Shown one piece after another: positions 9,859-19,959 of a stretch of 64,000 bases of DNA (position 1 is the stretch's first letter; each line of letters opens with the position of its first letter). Source of the stretch: Paenibacillus campinasensis (GTDB lineage Bacteria > Bacillota > Bacilli > Paenibacillales > Paenibacillaceae); assembly GCF_002272015.1 (NCBI RefSeq), contig NZ_NPBY01000013.1:62001-126000 (forward strand), read 5' to 3'. The notes under the pieces were generated by a model. The model did no database searches and was not told the origin of the DNA. It saw only the letters and a list, made by a program, of their open reading frames with translations. A program made the translations under genes and the position numbers.

Positions 9859-10638
9859 TTAGTGCTGGCCAGAGGCAACGGGAACCGGAACCGTACGGGA
9901 GCCATGTAATTTTCTATAATTGTTAGCGCTTATACCAGCATAAGACTTGAATTTTTTATAGAACCAATCCATATCGTTGTACCCCACTGCGTCAGCGATT
10001 TCGTATATTTTCATGTCGGTATGCGTCAGCAAGAATTTCGCTTTCTCCATTCGCTGCTGCAGCAGATATTCGTTAAACGTCATCTTCTCGTGGAATTTGA
10101 ATTTCTGCACCAAGTAGGAATAGTTGAAATGCATCCGTTCGGCAATTTCTTTTAAGGTGATGTTTTGATACATCGAATCCTTCAAATATGCCTTGACCTC
10201 TTGAATGACCTGATCCTCCTTTTCCGCATGGACTTGGGACCATCTATTATCCGGATGCCCGTCACCAGAAGGGGGTGCCGGCAAAATCATCCGCAAGCAA
10301 GTGTTGAGCTCTTCGACCGTGAACGGTGCAGGCAGATAATCGTTAACTTGCAGCTGCAAGGCTCTCCGGGTCCAATAAAACTCCGTGCTGCCTCCGGTAA
10401 TAATGATGGGAACCTGGCTTACGCACCGGATGTTTGCGCATAACTCCATACCTTCGGAATCTGAGCCAAGCGCATGGATAATCACCAAGGTGTAAGGCTC
10501 CAAAGCAATGAATTGCATGGCGGACGAGGCGGACCTGACGCAGCGGCGCCGCGAGCATCTCAACGCATTCCAATCCGGCCGGATTCCCGGTGTTGCTTCA
10601 TCATGGGATTGCAGATCAACAAACAGGACATCGTGCAC
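9859..10638 (-). CDS. AraC-family regulator with degenerate receiver domain
   Basis: A 259-residue regulator transcribed away from the GH10 gene. The frame is open to 10716, but GTG at 10638 has a GGGGGG Shine-Dalgarno 7 nt upstream and begins at the natural edge of a REC fold (MHDVLFVDLQSHDE), so it is used. The N-terminal half keeps REC spacing but lacks the chemistry: the acidic pair is D-L, the phosphoacceptor position reads IIHALGSDSEG (His instead of Asp), and the conserved Lys is Ala (DYLPAPF). The C-terminus is a standard AraC/XylS double HTH (about 150-250, IAERMHFNYSYLVQKFKFHE and IADAVGYNDMDWFYKKFK). It is therefore probably not controlled by phosphorylation. Its place inside the xylan locus suggests a local regulator. 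Confidence 0.85.
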   Translation of the reverse strand: MHDVLFVDLQSHDEATPGIRPDWNALRCSRRRCVRSASSAMQFIALEPYTLVIIHALGSDSEGMELCANIRCVSQVPIIITGGSTEFYWTRRALQLQVNDYLPAPFTVEELNTCLRMILPAPPSGDGHPDNRWSQVHAEKEDQVIQEVKAYLKDSMYQNITLKEIAERMHFNYSYLVQKFKFHEKMTFNEYLLQQRMEKAKFLLTHTDMKIYEIADAVGYNDMDWFYKKFKSYAGISANNYRKLHGSRTVPVPVASGQH

Positions 10639-10943
10639 AAAGCTTCCCCCCAACTTCGTTGTAATAACGCTTTCATACGGTTTGATAACATTATGGGGAA
10701 CGGAAAGCCGGATCACAATGTGCCGATTTTTATATTTCTAACCGATATTTACTTCTTACTGAAAAATACGGGGCCTGTCTATGCGCAAGGAACATTGGCA
10801 ACCGGAGATTGGACGGGTGAACGATCCCAAATTTGGCAGGTTGTTTCAATAATTTGTAAGCGCTAATATGAAGTTGTATTTATTCGGGCCGGGTCCGACA
10901 CCGGATCCCTATCACTTGCTTGAAGTGGAAAGGAGGTCATGCT
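10639..10943. promoter_or_regulatory. divergent promoter region, AraC gene / GH10 gene
   Basis: 305 bases separate the two divergent starts. It contains a strong catabolite-repression candidate at 10855-10868 (listed separately) and the GH10 ribosome binding site. I could not assign clear -35/-10 pairs. An ORF (10474-10866, plus strand) runs through it but overlaps the AraC gene antisense and is not supported. Confidence 0.5.
10855..10868 (+). promoter_or_regulatory. cre site (CcpA operator) candidate
   Basis: TGTAAGCGCTAATA matches the Bacillus cre consensus TGWAANCGNTNWCA at 13 of 14 positions (only C13 differs). It lies 76 bp upstream of the exported GH10 start. This placement fits glucose repression of the xylanase cluster by CcpA-HPr(Ser-P). 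Confidence 0.65.
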
Positions 10944-12248
10944 TTGCATCGCATGCCTAAACGCGGCCGATGGGCGGCCACGGCTGTGGCTGCTGCGGTT
11001 GCCGCGTCCGTTGTTGTCCTGTTAATCCTGCCCCAAATGGGCAGCCGTGACAAGCCCCCCGCCGAAAGTCAGGCCCCAGGAAAACCGGGGGAAGGAGCAG
11101 TGGAGCTAACAGGGGATTCGGATGCGTCGAACGGAAAACTGAATGCCGAACCCCCTGCCGGCACTAATCAAACTGCGTCAACTGAGCCGCAGGCACAGCC
11201 GTCCGCATCGCAAGATATTCCCTCGCTGCATGAACTCTTCGAGGAGGATTTTCCAATCGGCGCCGCGATCGAACCGAACCAGACGAGCGGTCCATCATCG
11301 GAATTGCTGAAGAAGCATGTCCGCTGGCTGGTGGCGGAGAATGTCATGAAGCCGGATGCAATCCAGCCGTCGGAAGGCCAATTTATATGGACAAATGCCG
11401 ACCGGATCGTGGAATTTGCCAAGGAGAACAACATGCAGGTCCGTTTTCATACGTTGGTCTGGCATACCCAAGTCGGGGCATGGTTTTTCCAAGATGAGGA
11501 AGGCAAGCCGATGGTGGATGAGACAGACCCCAAGCGCCAGGAAGCGAACAAAAAATTGCTGCTGAAACGCCTGGATACCCATGTAAGGACGATCGTCGGC
11601 CGATATAAGGACGAGATTACGTCTTGGGATGTGGTGAATGAAGTCATTGAACCGGGGGATCCGGACGGAATGCGCGCGAGCGAATGGTATAAAATAGCCG
11701 GTACTGATTACATCGCAACGGCATTCCGAGCGGCCCGGGAAGCCGGAGGACCCGAAGCGAAGCTTTATATTAACGATTACGGCACGGATAACCCTGTGAA
11801 AAGGGACCTTTTGTTTCAGCTTGTGAAAAATTTGCTGGAGCAAGGTGTTCCGATCGACGGGGTCGGACATCAGACGCATATTGACATCTATGGCCCATCG
11901 GTGGATTCCATCATCACCTCGATGCGAAAATTCGCGGAGCTGGGCCTCGACAATCTTGTCACTGAGCTCGATATGAGCATTTATGCGTGGAATGACCGCA
12001 GTGATTACGGCCAAGATCTCCCGCAAGATATCCTGAACCTGCAAGCTGATCGTTATGGCGAGTTATTCAAGGCATTCCGTCAGAATAAGGACATTCTCAG
12101 CGGCGTCGTGTTTTGGGGTATCGCCGACGACCATACCTGGCTTCATGGTTTTCCGGTCGCACGTACCAATGCGCCTTTGCTATTCGACCGACAGCATCAG
12201 CCTAAACCGGCGTTTTGGGCCGTTGTTAAGGCGGCAAGATCTGAGTGA
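10944..12248 (+). CDS. exported GH10 endo-1,4-beta-xylanase
   Basis: A 434-residue xylanase acting outside the membrane. The TTG at 10944 is chosen because AAAGGAGGT (10929-10937) sits 6 nt upstream; the frame is open to 10920. The N-terminus is basic with a hydrophobic helix (about 11-30) lacking a lipobox, followed by a low-complexity Pro/Ala/Glu linker (about 35-92) that holds the enzyme off the membrane. The GH10 TIM barrel (about 95-430) has the acid/base Glu233 (WDVVNE) and nucleophile Glu341 (VTELD). The usual AENEMK active-site strand is AENVMK here. The gene is first in a run with the cytoplasmic GH10, GH43, GH5 and esterase genes. It is probably repressed by CcpA through the upstream cre. 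Confidence 0.92.
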   Translation: MHRMPKRGRWAATAVAAAVAASVVVLLILPQMGSRDKPPAESQAPGKPGEGAVELTGDSDASNGKLNAEPPAGTNQTASTEPQAQPSASQDIPSLHELFEEDFPIGAAIEPNQTSGPSSELLKKHVRWLVAENVMKPDAIQPSEGQFIWTNADRIVEFAKENNMQVRFHTLVWHTQVGAWFFQDEEGKPMVDETDPKRQEANKKLLLKRLDTHVRTIVGRYKDEITSWDVVNEVIEPGDPDGMRASEWYKIAGTDYIATAFRAAREAGGPEAKLYINDYGTDNPVKRDLLFQLVKNLLEQGVPIDGVGHQTHIDIYGPSVDSIITSMRKFAELGLDNLVTELDMSIYAWNDRSDYGQDLPQDILNLQADRYGELFKAFRQNKDILSGVVFWGIADDHTWLHGFPVARTNAPLLFDRQHQPKPAFWAVVKAARSE

Positions 12249-12346
12249 TAAGCGGACGTTTCCGTATAGCCGGGCTAACATTTATGGATTTAATGTCTAT
12301 AGCTTTATGTCGCTTACGAAATAACGTTGATAAGGAGAGACGAGTG

Positions 12347-13387
12347 ATGAGCAGAAGCATGGAAAGGCTGCCCAAGCTCCATGAAGCTTACGGCAATAGC
12401 TTCAAGATCGGCGCTGCCGTGAATCCGATCACGATGGTGACCCAAAAGGATTTATTGGCACACCATTTCAACAGCGTGACGGCGGAAAATGAAATGAAGT
12501 TCGAGCGATTGCACCCATCGGAAGAGGTGTACACATTCGAGCAAGCCGACGAGATCGTATCGTTTGCCAAATCAAACGGAATGTCGGTGAGAGGACACAC
12601 CCTCGTATGGCATAATCAGACGCCGGAATGGGTATTTCAAGACAGCTCCGGCGGCAAGGCCGACCGCGAGCTGCTGCTGGCGCGGATGAAAGCGCACATC
12701 CATGAGGTGGTTGGCCGTTACCGTGGAGACATCCATGCCTGGGATGTCGTGAACGAAGCCGTTGCTGACGGCGGAGGCGAACTTCTTCGTTCTTCTCCGT
12801 GGCTTGCTTCAATCGGGGAGGATTTTATCGCAAAGGCTTTCGAATACGCGCACGAGGCAGACCCGCAAGCGCTGCTGTTTTATAACGATTACAACGAATC
12901 CGTACCCGAGAAGCGGGAGAAGATTTACACGCTCCTTAAATCGTTAAAGGAGCAGGATGTGCCGATTCACGGCGTCGGGCTTCAGGCCCACTGGAATTTG
13001 GAGTTTCCATCGCTTGATGATATCCGCAGGGCCATCGAGAGATATGCAAGCCTTGGCATGTTGCTGCATGTAACGGAGCTTGACGTATCCGTTTTTGCAC
13101 ATGAGGATAAGCGGACCGATCTGGCAGCGCCGACGGCAGAAATGCTTGAGCGCCAGGCGGAGCGTTACGGGCAATTGTTCCGGCTGCTTAAGGAGTACAG
13201 TGGCAGCATCGCTTCCGTAACCTTCTGGGGAGCGGCGGACGATTATACCTGGCTGGATCATTTTCCGGTAAGGGGCCGTAAAAATTGGCCGTTCGTCTTC
13301 GACGAGAACCATCTTCCGAAGGAATCCTATTGGAATCTGCTCAAGGAAGCCAATCCCGAAAGAACATTCCAAGAGATACGTTCGTAA
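12347..13387 (+). CDS. cytoplasmic GH10 xylanase
   Basis: A 346-residue GH10 enzyme with no signal peptide, so it acts inside the cell on imported oligosaccharides. The frame opens at 12245, but AAGGAGAG (12332-12339) sits 7 nt before ATG 12347. Motifs are FNSVTAENEMKFE (residues 41-53), acid/base Glu137 (WDVVNE) and nucleophile Glu244 (VTELD). The length matches the compact intracellular XynA2-type xylanases that finish aldouronic acids taken up by an LplABC importer in Paenibacillus (established for that group; here by analogy). It follows the exported xylanase by 98 bp and precedes a GH43 gene, giving an in-cell trimming pair. Confidence 0.92.
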   Translation: MSRSMERLPKLHEAYGNSFKIGAAVNPITMVTQKDLLAHHFNSVTAENEMKFERLHPSEEVYTFEQADEIVSFAKSNGMSVRGHTLVWHNQTPEWVFQDSSGGKADRELLLARMKAHIHEVVGRYRGDIHAWDVVNEAVADGGGELLRSSPWLASIGEDFIAKAFEYAHEADPQALLFYNDYNESVPEKREKIYTLLKSLKEQDVPIHGVGLQAHWNLEFPSLDDIRRAIERYASLGMLLHVTELDVSVFAHEDKRTDLAAPTAEMLERQAERYGQLFRLLKEYSGSIASVTFWGAADDYTWLDHFPVRGRKNWPFVFDENHLPKESYWNLLKEANPERTFQEIRS

Positions 13388-13432
13388 GTCGTATTTCGGC
13401 TGTCGCCATAGGTTGAAAGGGGAATCCATCAG

Positions 13433-14956
13433 ATGAACAAAACGCAGATCACGAATCCGGTCATATGGGCGGACGTGCCGGATGTGGATGCCATCCGGGT
13501 AGGGGACGTCTATTATATGGTCAGCACCAGCATGCATTCCATGCCGGGCTGTCCGATCATGAGGTCCGAGGATTTGATGCATTGGGAGATCGTCAGTTAC
13601 GTATACGATACGTTCGAAGACAACGAGGCCCATCGTCTGGAAGGCGGCAGCAATATCTACGGGCAAGGTTCTTGGGCAGCCAGCCTCCGCCATCATCGGG
13701 GGGAATTTTATGTTTGCTTCTCCAGCAACGATACCGGACGGTTTTATGTGTACCGCACGGACGATGTTAATCAGGGGCCGTGGCAACGATCCGTCATTGA
13801 TGGACTGCGGCATGATCCGGGCCTGCTTTTTGAGGATGACCGGGTATTCGTGATCTACGGTAACGGGGATATTTACATCACCGAGCTGACCGCCGATGCA
13901 GATGCCCTTAAGCCGGACGGAATCCACCAGCGGCTCTTTGAAACGGAAACGGAGGGCATCGGCTTGCGCTGCGAAGGCTGTCATGCCTACCACATCAACG
14001 GTTACTATTATTTACTGTTCATTGAATGGCCGAAGGCAGGGTTCGGCAGCGGCCGGCGCAGACAAATCTGTTACCGGTCACGGGAATTGCTGGGCCCCTA
14101 TGAACGAAAAATCGTATTGGATGACGATCTCGGCTACCATAACAAGGGAATCGCCCAAGGGGGGGTGTTCGATACGCCGAATGGCAAGTGGTACGCGATG
14201 CTGTTCCAGGATCATGATGCCGTCGGGAGAATCCCTTGCCTGGTCCCGGTAACCTGGGAGGAGGATTGGCCCGTGTTCGGCATCGAAGGCAAGGTGCCGG
14301 AACGGTTTGAGGTCGACTTGCCGCAAGCCGTTGCGAAGCCGCTCGTGATCAGCGATGAATTCGAATACGAATCGAATAAGCTGGCTCTGAATTGGCAATG
14401 GAACCACAACCCGGATCATCGGTTATGGTCCGTGACCGAACGTCCCGGTTTCCTAAGGCTGACAACAGGAAGCCTGGCACCGGCGGGCGTGCTGCAGGCC
14501 CGGAATACGCTGACGCAGCGCACGGAAGGGCCGGCATGCACGGGGACTGTCTTATTGGACACGGGGCGTATGAAGCCCGGTGATCATGCAGGGCTTGTTG
14601 CCCTGCAAAGCCATTTCGGCACCGTCGGCGTCAAGGTCGCGGAGAACGGCGACAAGTTCATAGCGATGAGCGTGAACGATGGGGACGGCAGGGAGAAGGA
14701 GCTGGAAACGGTTCGGTACCGCGGCAGGGAAGTACATTTGAGAATTGATTTTGATTTTGAGAATAGCAAGGATGTGGCCTCCTTTCATTATTCTGTCGAC
14801 GGGGCTGATTGGATGCCGATCGGCGGTGAGCTGAACATGCGGTATACCTTGGATCACTTTATGGGTTATCGCATCGGGCTTTATTATTATGCGACCAGGC
14901 AAACCGGCGGCCATGCCGACTTCGATTATTTTCGTTACGAAAAAGCCGAGCGGTAG
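13433..14956 (+). CDS. cytoplasmic GH43 beta-xylosidase / arabinofuranosidase
   Basis: A 507-residue GH43 enzyme without a signal peptide. The start is ATG 13433 with GAAAGGGGA upstream. The catalytic triad can be placed: base Asp17 (PDVDAIRVGD), modulator Asp128 (RHDPGLL) and acid Glu181 (CEGCHAY). The N-terminal five-blade propeller (about 1-300) is followed by a C-terminal beta-sandwich (about 310-507, concanavalin-like, with FHYSVDGADWMPIGG), the layout of the XynB/GH43_12-type exo-enzymes. It would release xylose or arabinose from short imported oligomers made by the neighbouring GH10 enzymes. Xylosidase versus arabinofuranosidase cannot be told apart by eye. Confidence 0.88.
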   Translation: MNKTQITNPVIWADVPDVDAIRVGDVYYMVSTSMHSMPGCPIMRSEDLMHWEIVSYVYDTFEDNEAHRLEGGSNIYGQGSWAASLRHHRGEFYVCFSSNDTGRFYVYRTDDVNQGPWQRSVIDGLRHDPGLLFEDDRVFVIYGNGDIYITELTADADALKPDGIHQRLFETETEGIGLRCEGCHAYHINGYYYLLFIEWPKAGFGSGRRRQICYRSRELLGPYERKIVLDDDLGYHNKGIAQGGVFDTPNGKWYAMLFQDHDAVGRIPCLVPVTWEEDWPVFGIEGKVPERFEVDLPQAVAKPLVISDEFEYESNKLALNWQWNHNPDHRLWSVTERPGFLRLTTGSLAPAGVLQARNTLTQRTEGPACTGTVLLDTGRMKPGDHAGLVALQSHFGTVGVKVAENGDKFIAMSVNDGDGREKELETVRYRGREVHLRIDFDFENSKDVASFHYSVDGADWMPIGGELNMRYTLDHFMGYRIGLYYYATRQTGGHADFDYFRYEKAER

Positions 14957-14992
14957 AGCACGTAAACAAAATGAAGAGGAGTTGATCGATGT

Positions 14993-16696
14993 ATGAAAAG
15001 AACTGGATGGACGCTTAAGTTGTTATTGGCCGTGCTGCTCCTGCTGCCGATAACGCTGGGGCACCCTAACGGTGCTGCTGACGCATGGTCGGGCATGCCG
15101 ATGTCCAAGCTTCGCGTCAGCGGCAATCAGCTGGTAAACAGCGAGGGGCAGCCCGTTGTCCTCAGCGGATGGCACCAGCCTGGGGGCTCGTACTGGACGT
15201 ATCAGGGAAGCAACTACTACCTGAACCGGAATGGAGGAAATCGCCATGCTGCCATTTTGGAATATCTAAAGGATATTACCGACACATTCTCCGATACGTC
15301 TCCGAAGTACGGCAACAATCACGGCTGGTATATGAATCAGGTCAGGCTCTTTATCGACCGCGAAGACATGGGCGACGTGGCGGCCGGAACGTATAATTTT
15401 GCGGGCGTGCAGTCCTTTACGCAGAATGTTGTCGTGCCTTATATCCAGTATGCTAAGAGCAAGGGAATCTACGTTACGCTAGGCCTCGACTTCACGCTCC
15501 AGGATAATCAGGCAACGACGCAAGCCAATCTCGAGAAATTCAATCAAATCTGGGGATATCTTGCGGCACAGCCGGCGATTAAAAGCGCAGACAACGTCAT
15601 GTTCGAGATTATCAATGAGCCGGTGCTGTCCTATGCGAATGGACGCTGGGGAGGACACCCGTCTGATCCCGATTTTCCGGCGTTTTGGGACTCGCTGCGC
15701 AATTTTCAAAATTCCATCATTTCCACGATCCGCAGTCAAGGGGCAGATAACGTGATATGGGCCGCCGGCCTTGGATGGGATCAATATTATCAGTTATGCG
15801 CCACGCGTCCGCTAACCGATCCGCTGAACAACATCGGATATGCCGTGCATTGGTACCCGGGCTATGGAGCAAAGGATAACGGCTCGATACTCCAGCAGCA
15901 ATGGGATACCAACATTAAGCCTTGCGCGGACAATTATCCGATCAATATTACGGAAACGACCTGGTTCAAACGGTTGCCGGGAGACTCGGAGTACTGGGAG
16001 CTGTTCAACGGCTCGAACAAAGGCTTCGGCAAAAACACCAAAGCGATATTTACGACAGCCGGGAACGTCAGCATCGCGGTCCACATGAACGGTTTTCTTC
16101 TGCAGCCGGGGCCAAGAAGCACGTTTGCCGATCCGACGTCAGGTCTGCTCTTCGACGGCGATCCGGCACGGGACGGCATGGCCCGCTTTATCTTCGAATG
16201 GTATTACGAACGTGCGCAGCTTCATCCATGGAACGGCATATGGAATGGTATTATATCGGGAGAAACCTATAAAATCGTGAACCGTGCCTCAGGGAAGGTG
16301 ATCGACGTCCCGGGCGGACAAAACAGCAATTCGCTGCAGCTGCAGCAATGGCCAGACAATAACGCCACGGCGCAGCGATGGGTTGCGGACGATATGGGAG
16401 CATACAACAATGTATACCGGCTTCGCAGCGTCAGTTCGAGCGACGGCAAGGTGATGGATGTTAGAAACGGTTCTTCAAACAACGGGGAAGCAATACAGCT
16501 CATGCAGGATTATGGGAATCAAGCGCAGCGATTCCGTCTGATCAAGCTCAGCAACGGATACTGGAGCATCCTTAACGCCAACAGCAATAAAGCCGTCGAA
16601 GTGGCGGGTGGTTCGTCCGCAGACGGAGCCAAGCTCCAGCAGAATCCTTATCGAGGGGATTTGCATCAGCAATGGCAGCTGGTCAAGGTGAATTAA
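14993..16696 (+). CDS. secreted GH5 glycoside hydrolase with ricin-type CBM13
   Basis: A 567-residue secreted enzyme. The signal peptide is residues 1 to about 29 (basic start, LLLAVLLLLPITLG core, cut near AADA). The GH5 barrel (about 38-420) carries the acid/base Glu209 (FEIINEP) and nucleophile Glu321 (NITETTWF). A ricin-B lectin-like domain (about 422-567) has the repeated Q-x-W pattern (LQLQQWPDN, QAQRFRLI, HQQWQLVKV), a CBM13-type xylan or arabinan binder. Position among xylan genes suggests a xylanase or arabinoxylanase subfamily rather than a cellulase, but the subfamily needs comparison. Two ATGs are near; 14993 is in frame, about 9 nt after GAGGAGTTG. Confidence 0.88.
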   Translation: MKRTGWTLKLLLAVLLLLPITLGHPNGAADAWSGMPMSKLRVSGNQLVNSEGQPVVLSGWHQPGGSYWTYQGSNYYLNRNGGNRHAAILEYLKDITDTFSDTSPKYGNNHGWYMNQVRLFIDREDMGDVAAGTYNFAGVQSFTQNVVVPYIQYAKSKGIYVTLGLDFTLQDNQATTQANLEKFNQIWGYLAAQPAIKSADNVMFEIINEPVLSYANGRWGGHPSDPDFPAFWDSLRNFQNSIISTIRSQGADNVIWAAGLGWDQYYQLCATRPLTDPLNNIGYAVHWYPGYGAKDNGSILQQQWDTNIKPCADNYPINITETTWFKRLPGDSEYWELFNGSNKGFGKNTKAIFTTAGNVSIAVHMNGFLLQPGPRSTFADPTSGLLFDGDPARDGMARFIFEWYYERAQLHPWNGIWNGIISGETYKIVNRASGKVIDVPGGQNSNSLQLQQWPDNNATAQRWVADDMGAYNNVYRLRSVSSSDGKVMDVRNGSSNNGEAIQLMQDYGNQAQRFRLIKLSNGYWSILNANSNKAVEVAGGSSADGAKLQQNPYRGDLHQQWQLVKVN

Positions 16697-16742
16697 ACAG
16701 CATGATTGCATAAAAGTGACTACATTTGAGTGATAGCATTAG

Positions 16743-17591
<849 letters not shown>

Positions 17592-17599
17592 TGTAAGAA

Positions 17600-17632
17600 G
17601 GAAGCCTTGCGCCTTATTGGCCGGGCTTTTTA
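17600..17632 (+). terminator. weak terminator after the xylan locus
   Basis: AAGCC (17602-17606) can pair with GGCTT (17624-17628) with an inner GCC/GGC pair, followed by TTTTTA. The stem is interrupted, so the call is tentative. Confidence 0.4.
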
Positions 17633-17661
17633 CTTTCAGCCATGAACGAAAGGGTAAAAAC

Positions 17662-19959
17662 ATGACGATATTGCCGAAGGAAATCATGTCCATGCTGGAC
17701 AGAAACGGTACAAAAGCCGCTGATCTGGTGTACTGGATGGAGTGCGACCGGTTGCCGGACGGCGGCTTTGCGGACAGCTATCTCATCTTGTCCCGGGAAT
17801 CACTCCACATCTTCCGTAGCAGCGGCATTTCGAAGGAGAAGACGTTTTCGGGATATGCAGCCGGCCGGCATAAGGACACTGGCAAGCTGGTGCAAGACGG
17901 TTCCGTCGATTGGGCATGGGAGCGCATTCCCCTTGAACGACTTGAAGCCTTGACCATCGTCAATCTGGTCGCTTCCGGCATGGTCGTCGCCAAGGAGCAG
18001 GAGGAGCGAGTGATCGGCGCATTCACAAGCGGTCATATGAAACAGGCTGTCCGATTTGCGCAAGCCTTCGACAAAATGAAGAAGAACGAGCCCATTGAGG
18101 CCTTCGAACAGGATGAGGAAGCGCATGGGGCTTCCTGCCCGACATGCGGATTGATCTACCCTGAAGAAGGCAGGCCGTTCTGCCCGAAATGCATGAAAAG
18201 ACATGCCGTTTTCGCACGTTTGCTTTCATTTGCAGGCAAGTACAAGCTGTCCATCTTTTTTATCGTGTTGTTTATGCTGCTGAACTCGGTGACCGGTCTC
18301 GTCATTCCTTATTTTCAAGGCACGGTGCTATTTGATCAGGCGCTTGCCGGCAATGGGGCTTTCGCGGGGCGGATCGGCCTCGTCATTGTGATCATTCTGG
18401 CATTCCGTACGCTATCGCTGTTATTCGGAATCTTGTTCGGCACCATCATCGCAAAGCTGGCGGCCAAGGTCGCCTTCGATTTGAAAACGGCTGTATTTAC
18501 CGCGTTGCAGCGGTTATCGCTCGATTTTTTCATGCGCAGGCAGACCGGCCATCTGATGACCAGAGTGAACAACGACGCTCAGGAATTGCAATATTTTTTC
18601 GTCGACGGGCTTTCTTATTTCATCGTGAACGCGATGAACATCATCGGCATCACCGCCGTGCTTCTGTGGATGGATTGGCGGCTTACGCTGATTTGCCTGC
18701 TGCCGATGCCGCTGGTACTATGGCTTGTCCGGAGCGCGTTTCCGAAGCTGTGGCGCTTGTCCTGGCGGAGACACCGCAAGGTAAGCGTTCTGAATTCAAT
18801 CATCAGCGATTCGGTTCGCGGCTCGCGGGTCGTCAAGGCATTCGGTAAAGAAAAGGTGGAGATCAGCCGCTTTCAGCGGTCGAATAATGCATTTTCCGTG
18901 GCGGAACAGCGTTTCAACAAATTGAGCGGTACGGTGTTCCCGATTCTCAATTTTCTGACCCAAGCGGGCGGGATATTGATTTGGGCGTTCGGCGGTTGGT
19001 ATGTGATGCAAGGCCAGATGTCGTTCGGCACTGTGCTGACGTTCGTCAACTATATGATGATGCTGTACGGGCCGATTCAGTTCATGAACAATATCGTCGG
19101 CTGGTGGTCCAATTGTATGGCGGCGGCGCAGCGTATCTTCGAGATCCAGGACGCCGTGCCGGATGTAGCAGAGCGTCCTGGCGCCGTTACGTTGCCGGCG
19201 ATGAAAGGCGATATTGAAGTCGATAACGTCACGTTCGGCTACGAGCCGAACAAACCGATTTTGAAACAAGTGTCCTTGCGCGCGAGGCCGGGGCAGATGA
19301 TCGGCATCGTCGGCCATTCGGGTGCGGGGAAATCGACGCTCGTCAATCTGGTGTCGCGATTGTACGACGTAACCGAGGGAGAAATTCGGATTGACGGCGT
19401 CAATGTCAAGGATCTTTCGACAGCTTCATTGCGGCGTCATATCGGGATCGTCTCTCAGGATGTTTATGTGTTCTCGGGCAGCATCGCCGAAAATATCGCA
19501 TACGCTGATCCCGATTGCTCGGTTGAGGACATCCTGCATGCAGCCAAGATCGCGAACGCGCACGATTTCATCGAGAAGCTGCCCGACGGCTACGATACGG
19601 AGGTCGGTACGGGCGGCTATAGCTTGTCCGGCGGGGAGAAGCAGCGGCTGTCGATCGCCAGAGCCGTGCTGCACAACCCGAAGGTGCTCATTCTCGACGA
19701 GGCGACCGCATCGCTCGATACGGAGACGGAGCTGTATATCCAGCAGGCGCTCGATTCGCTTGTCAAAGGACGGACGACGATCGCGATTGCACACCGGCTG
19801 TCCACGCTAAGGCAAGCCGACTATTTGGTCGTGATGGATAAAGGCGTTGTCGTCGAAGCCGGTACGCACGAAGAGCTGATGGCGACGGAGGGCATCTATC
19901 GGGAACTCGTCCGCAAACATGATGAAGCGCTCAGAATGAAGGGGGAAATCATCGCATGA
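17662..19959 (+). CDS. ABC half-transporter with N-terminal zinc ribbon (DUF1854-associated)
   Basis: A 765-residue fused exporter-type ABC protein. The frame opens at 17434, but AAAGGGT lies 6 nt before ATG 17662. Order: a soluble N-terminal domain (1-150, beta-rich); a zinc ribbon with Cys159, 162, 174 and 177 (CPTC...CPKC); a six-helix type I exporter domain (about 188-470); and an ATPase with Walker A GHSGAGKST (551), signature LSGGEKQRLS, Walker B VLILDEATAS and an H-loop His. It overlaps the DUF1854 gene by 4 nt and is paired with a second ABC half at 20507, so a heterodimer is expected. NCBI-style names call this family cyanophycin-metabolism-associated; no cyanophycin gene is visible here, so the substrate is unknown. 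Confidence 0.88.
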   Translation: MTILPKEIMSMLDRNGTKAADLVYWMECDRLPDGGFADSYLILSRESLHIFRSSGISKEKTFSGYAAGRHKDTGKLVQDGSVDWAWERIPLERLEALTIVNLVASGMVVAKEQEERVIGAFTSGHMKQAVRFAQAFDKMKKNEPIEAFEQDEEAHGASCPTCGLIYPEEGRPFCPKCMKRHAVFARLLSFAGKYKLSIFFIVLFMLLNSVTGLVIPYFQGTVLFDQALAGNGAFAGRIGLVIVIILAFRTLSLLFGILFGTIIAKLAAKVAFDLKTAVFTALQRLSLDFFMRRQTGHLMTRVNNDAQELQYFFVDGLSYFIVNAMNIIGITAVLLWMDWRLTLICLLPMPLVLWLVRSAFPKLWRLSWRRHRKVSVLNSIISDSVRGSRVVKAFGKEKVEISRFQRSNNAFSVAEQRFNKLSGTVFPILNFLTQAGGILIWAFGGWYVMQGQMSFGTVLTFVNYMMMLYGPIQFMNNIVGWWSNCMAAAQRIFEIQDAVPDVAERPGAVTLPAMKGDIEVDNVTFGYEPNKPILKQVSLRARPGQMIGIVGHSGAGKSTLVNLVSRLYDVTEGEIRIDGVNVKDLSTASLRRHIGIVSQDVYVFSGSIAENIAYADPDCSVEDILHAAKIANAHDFIEKLPDGYDTEVGTGGYSLSGGEKQRLSIARAVLHNPKVLILDEATASLDTETELYIQQALDSLVKGRTTIAIAHRLSTLRQADYLVVMDKGVVVEAGTHEELMATEGIYRELVRKHDEALRMKGEIIA

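Noticed and set aside
9921..9934. cre-like sequence (TATAAGCGCTAACA on the minus strand)
   Set aside because: It lies deep within the AraC coding region, far from any start, and is explained by codon choice at the ANNYRKL motif.
12944..13993. 349-codon minus-strand ORF opposite GH10 and GH43
   Set aside because: It is antisense to two clear enzymes with full catalytic motifs and shows no family pattern of its own.
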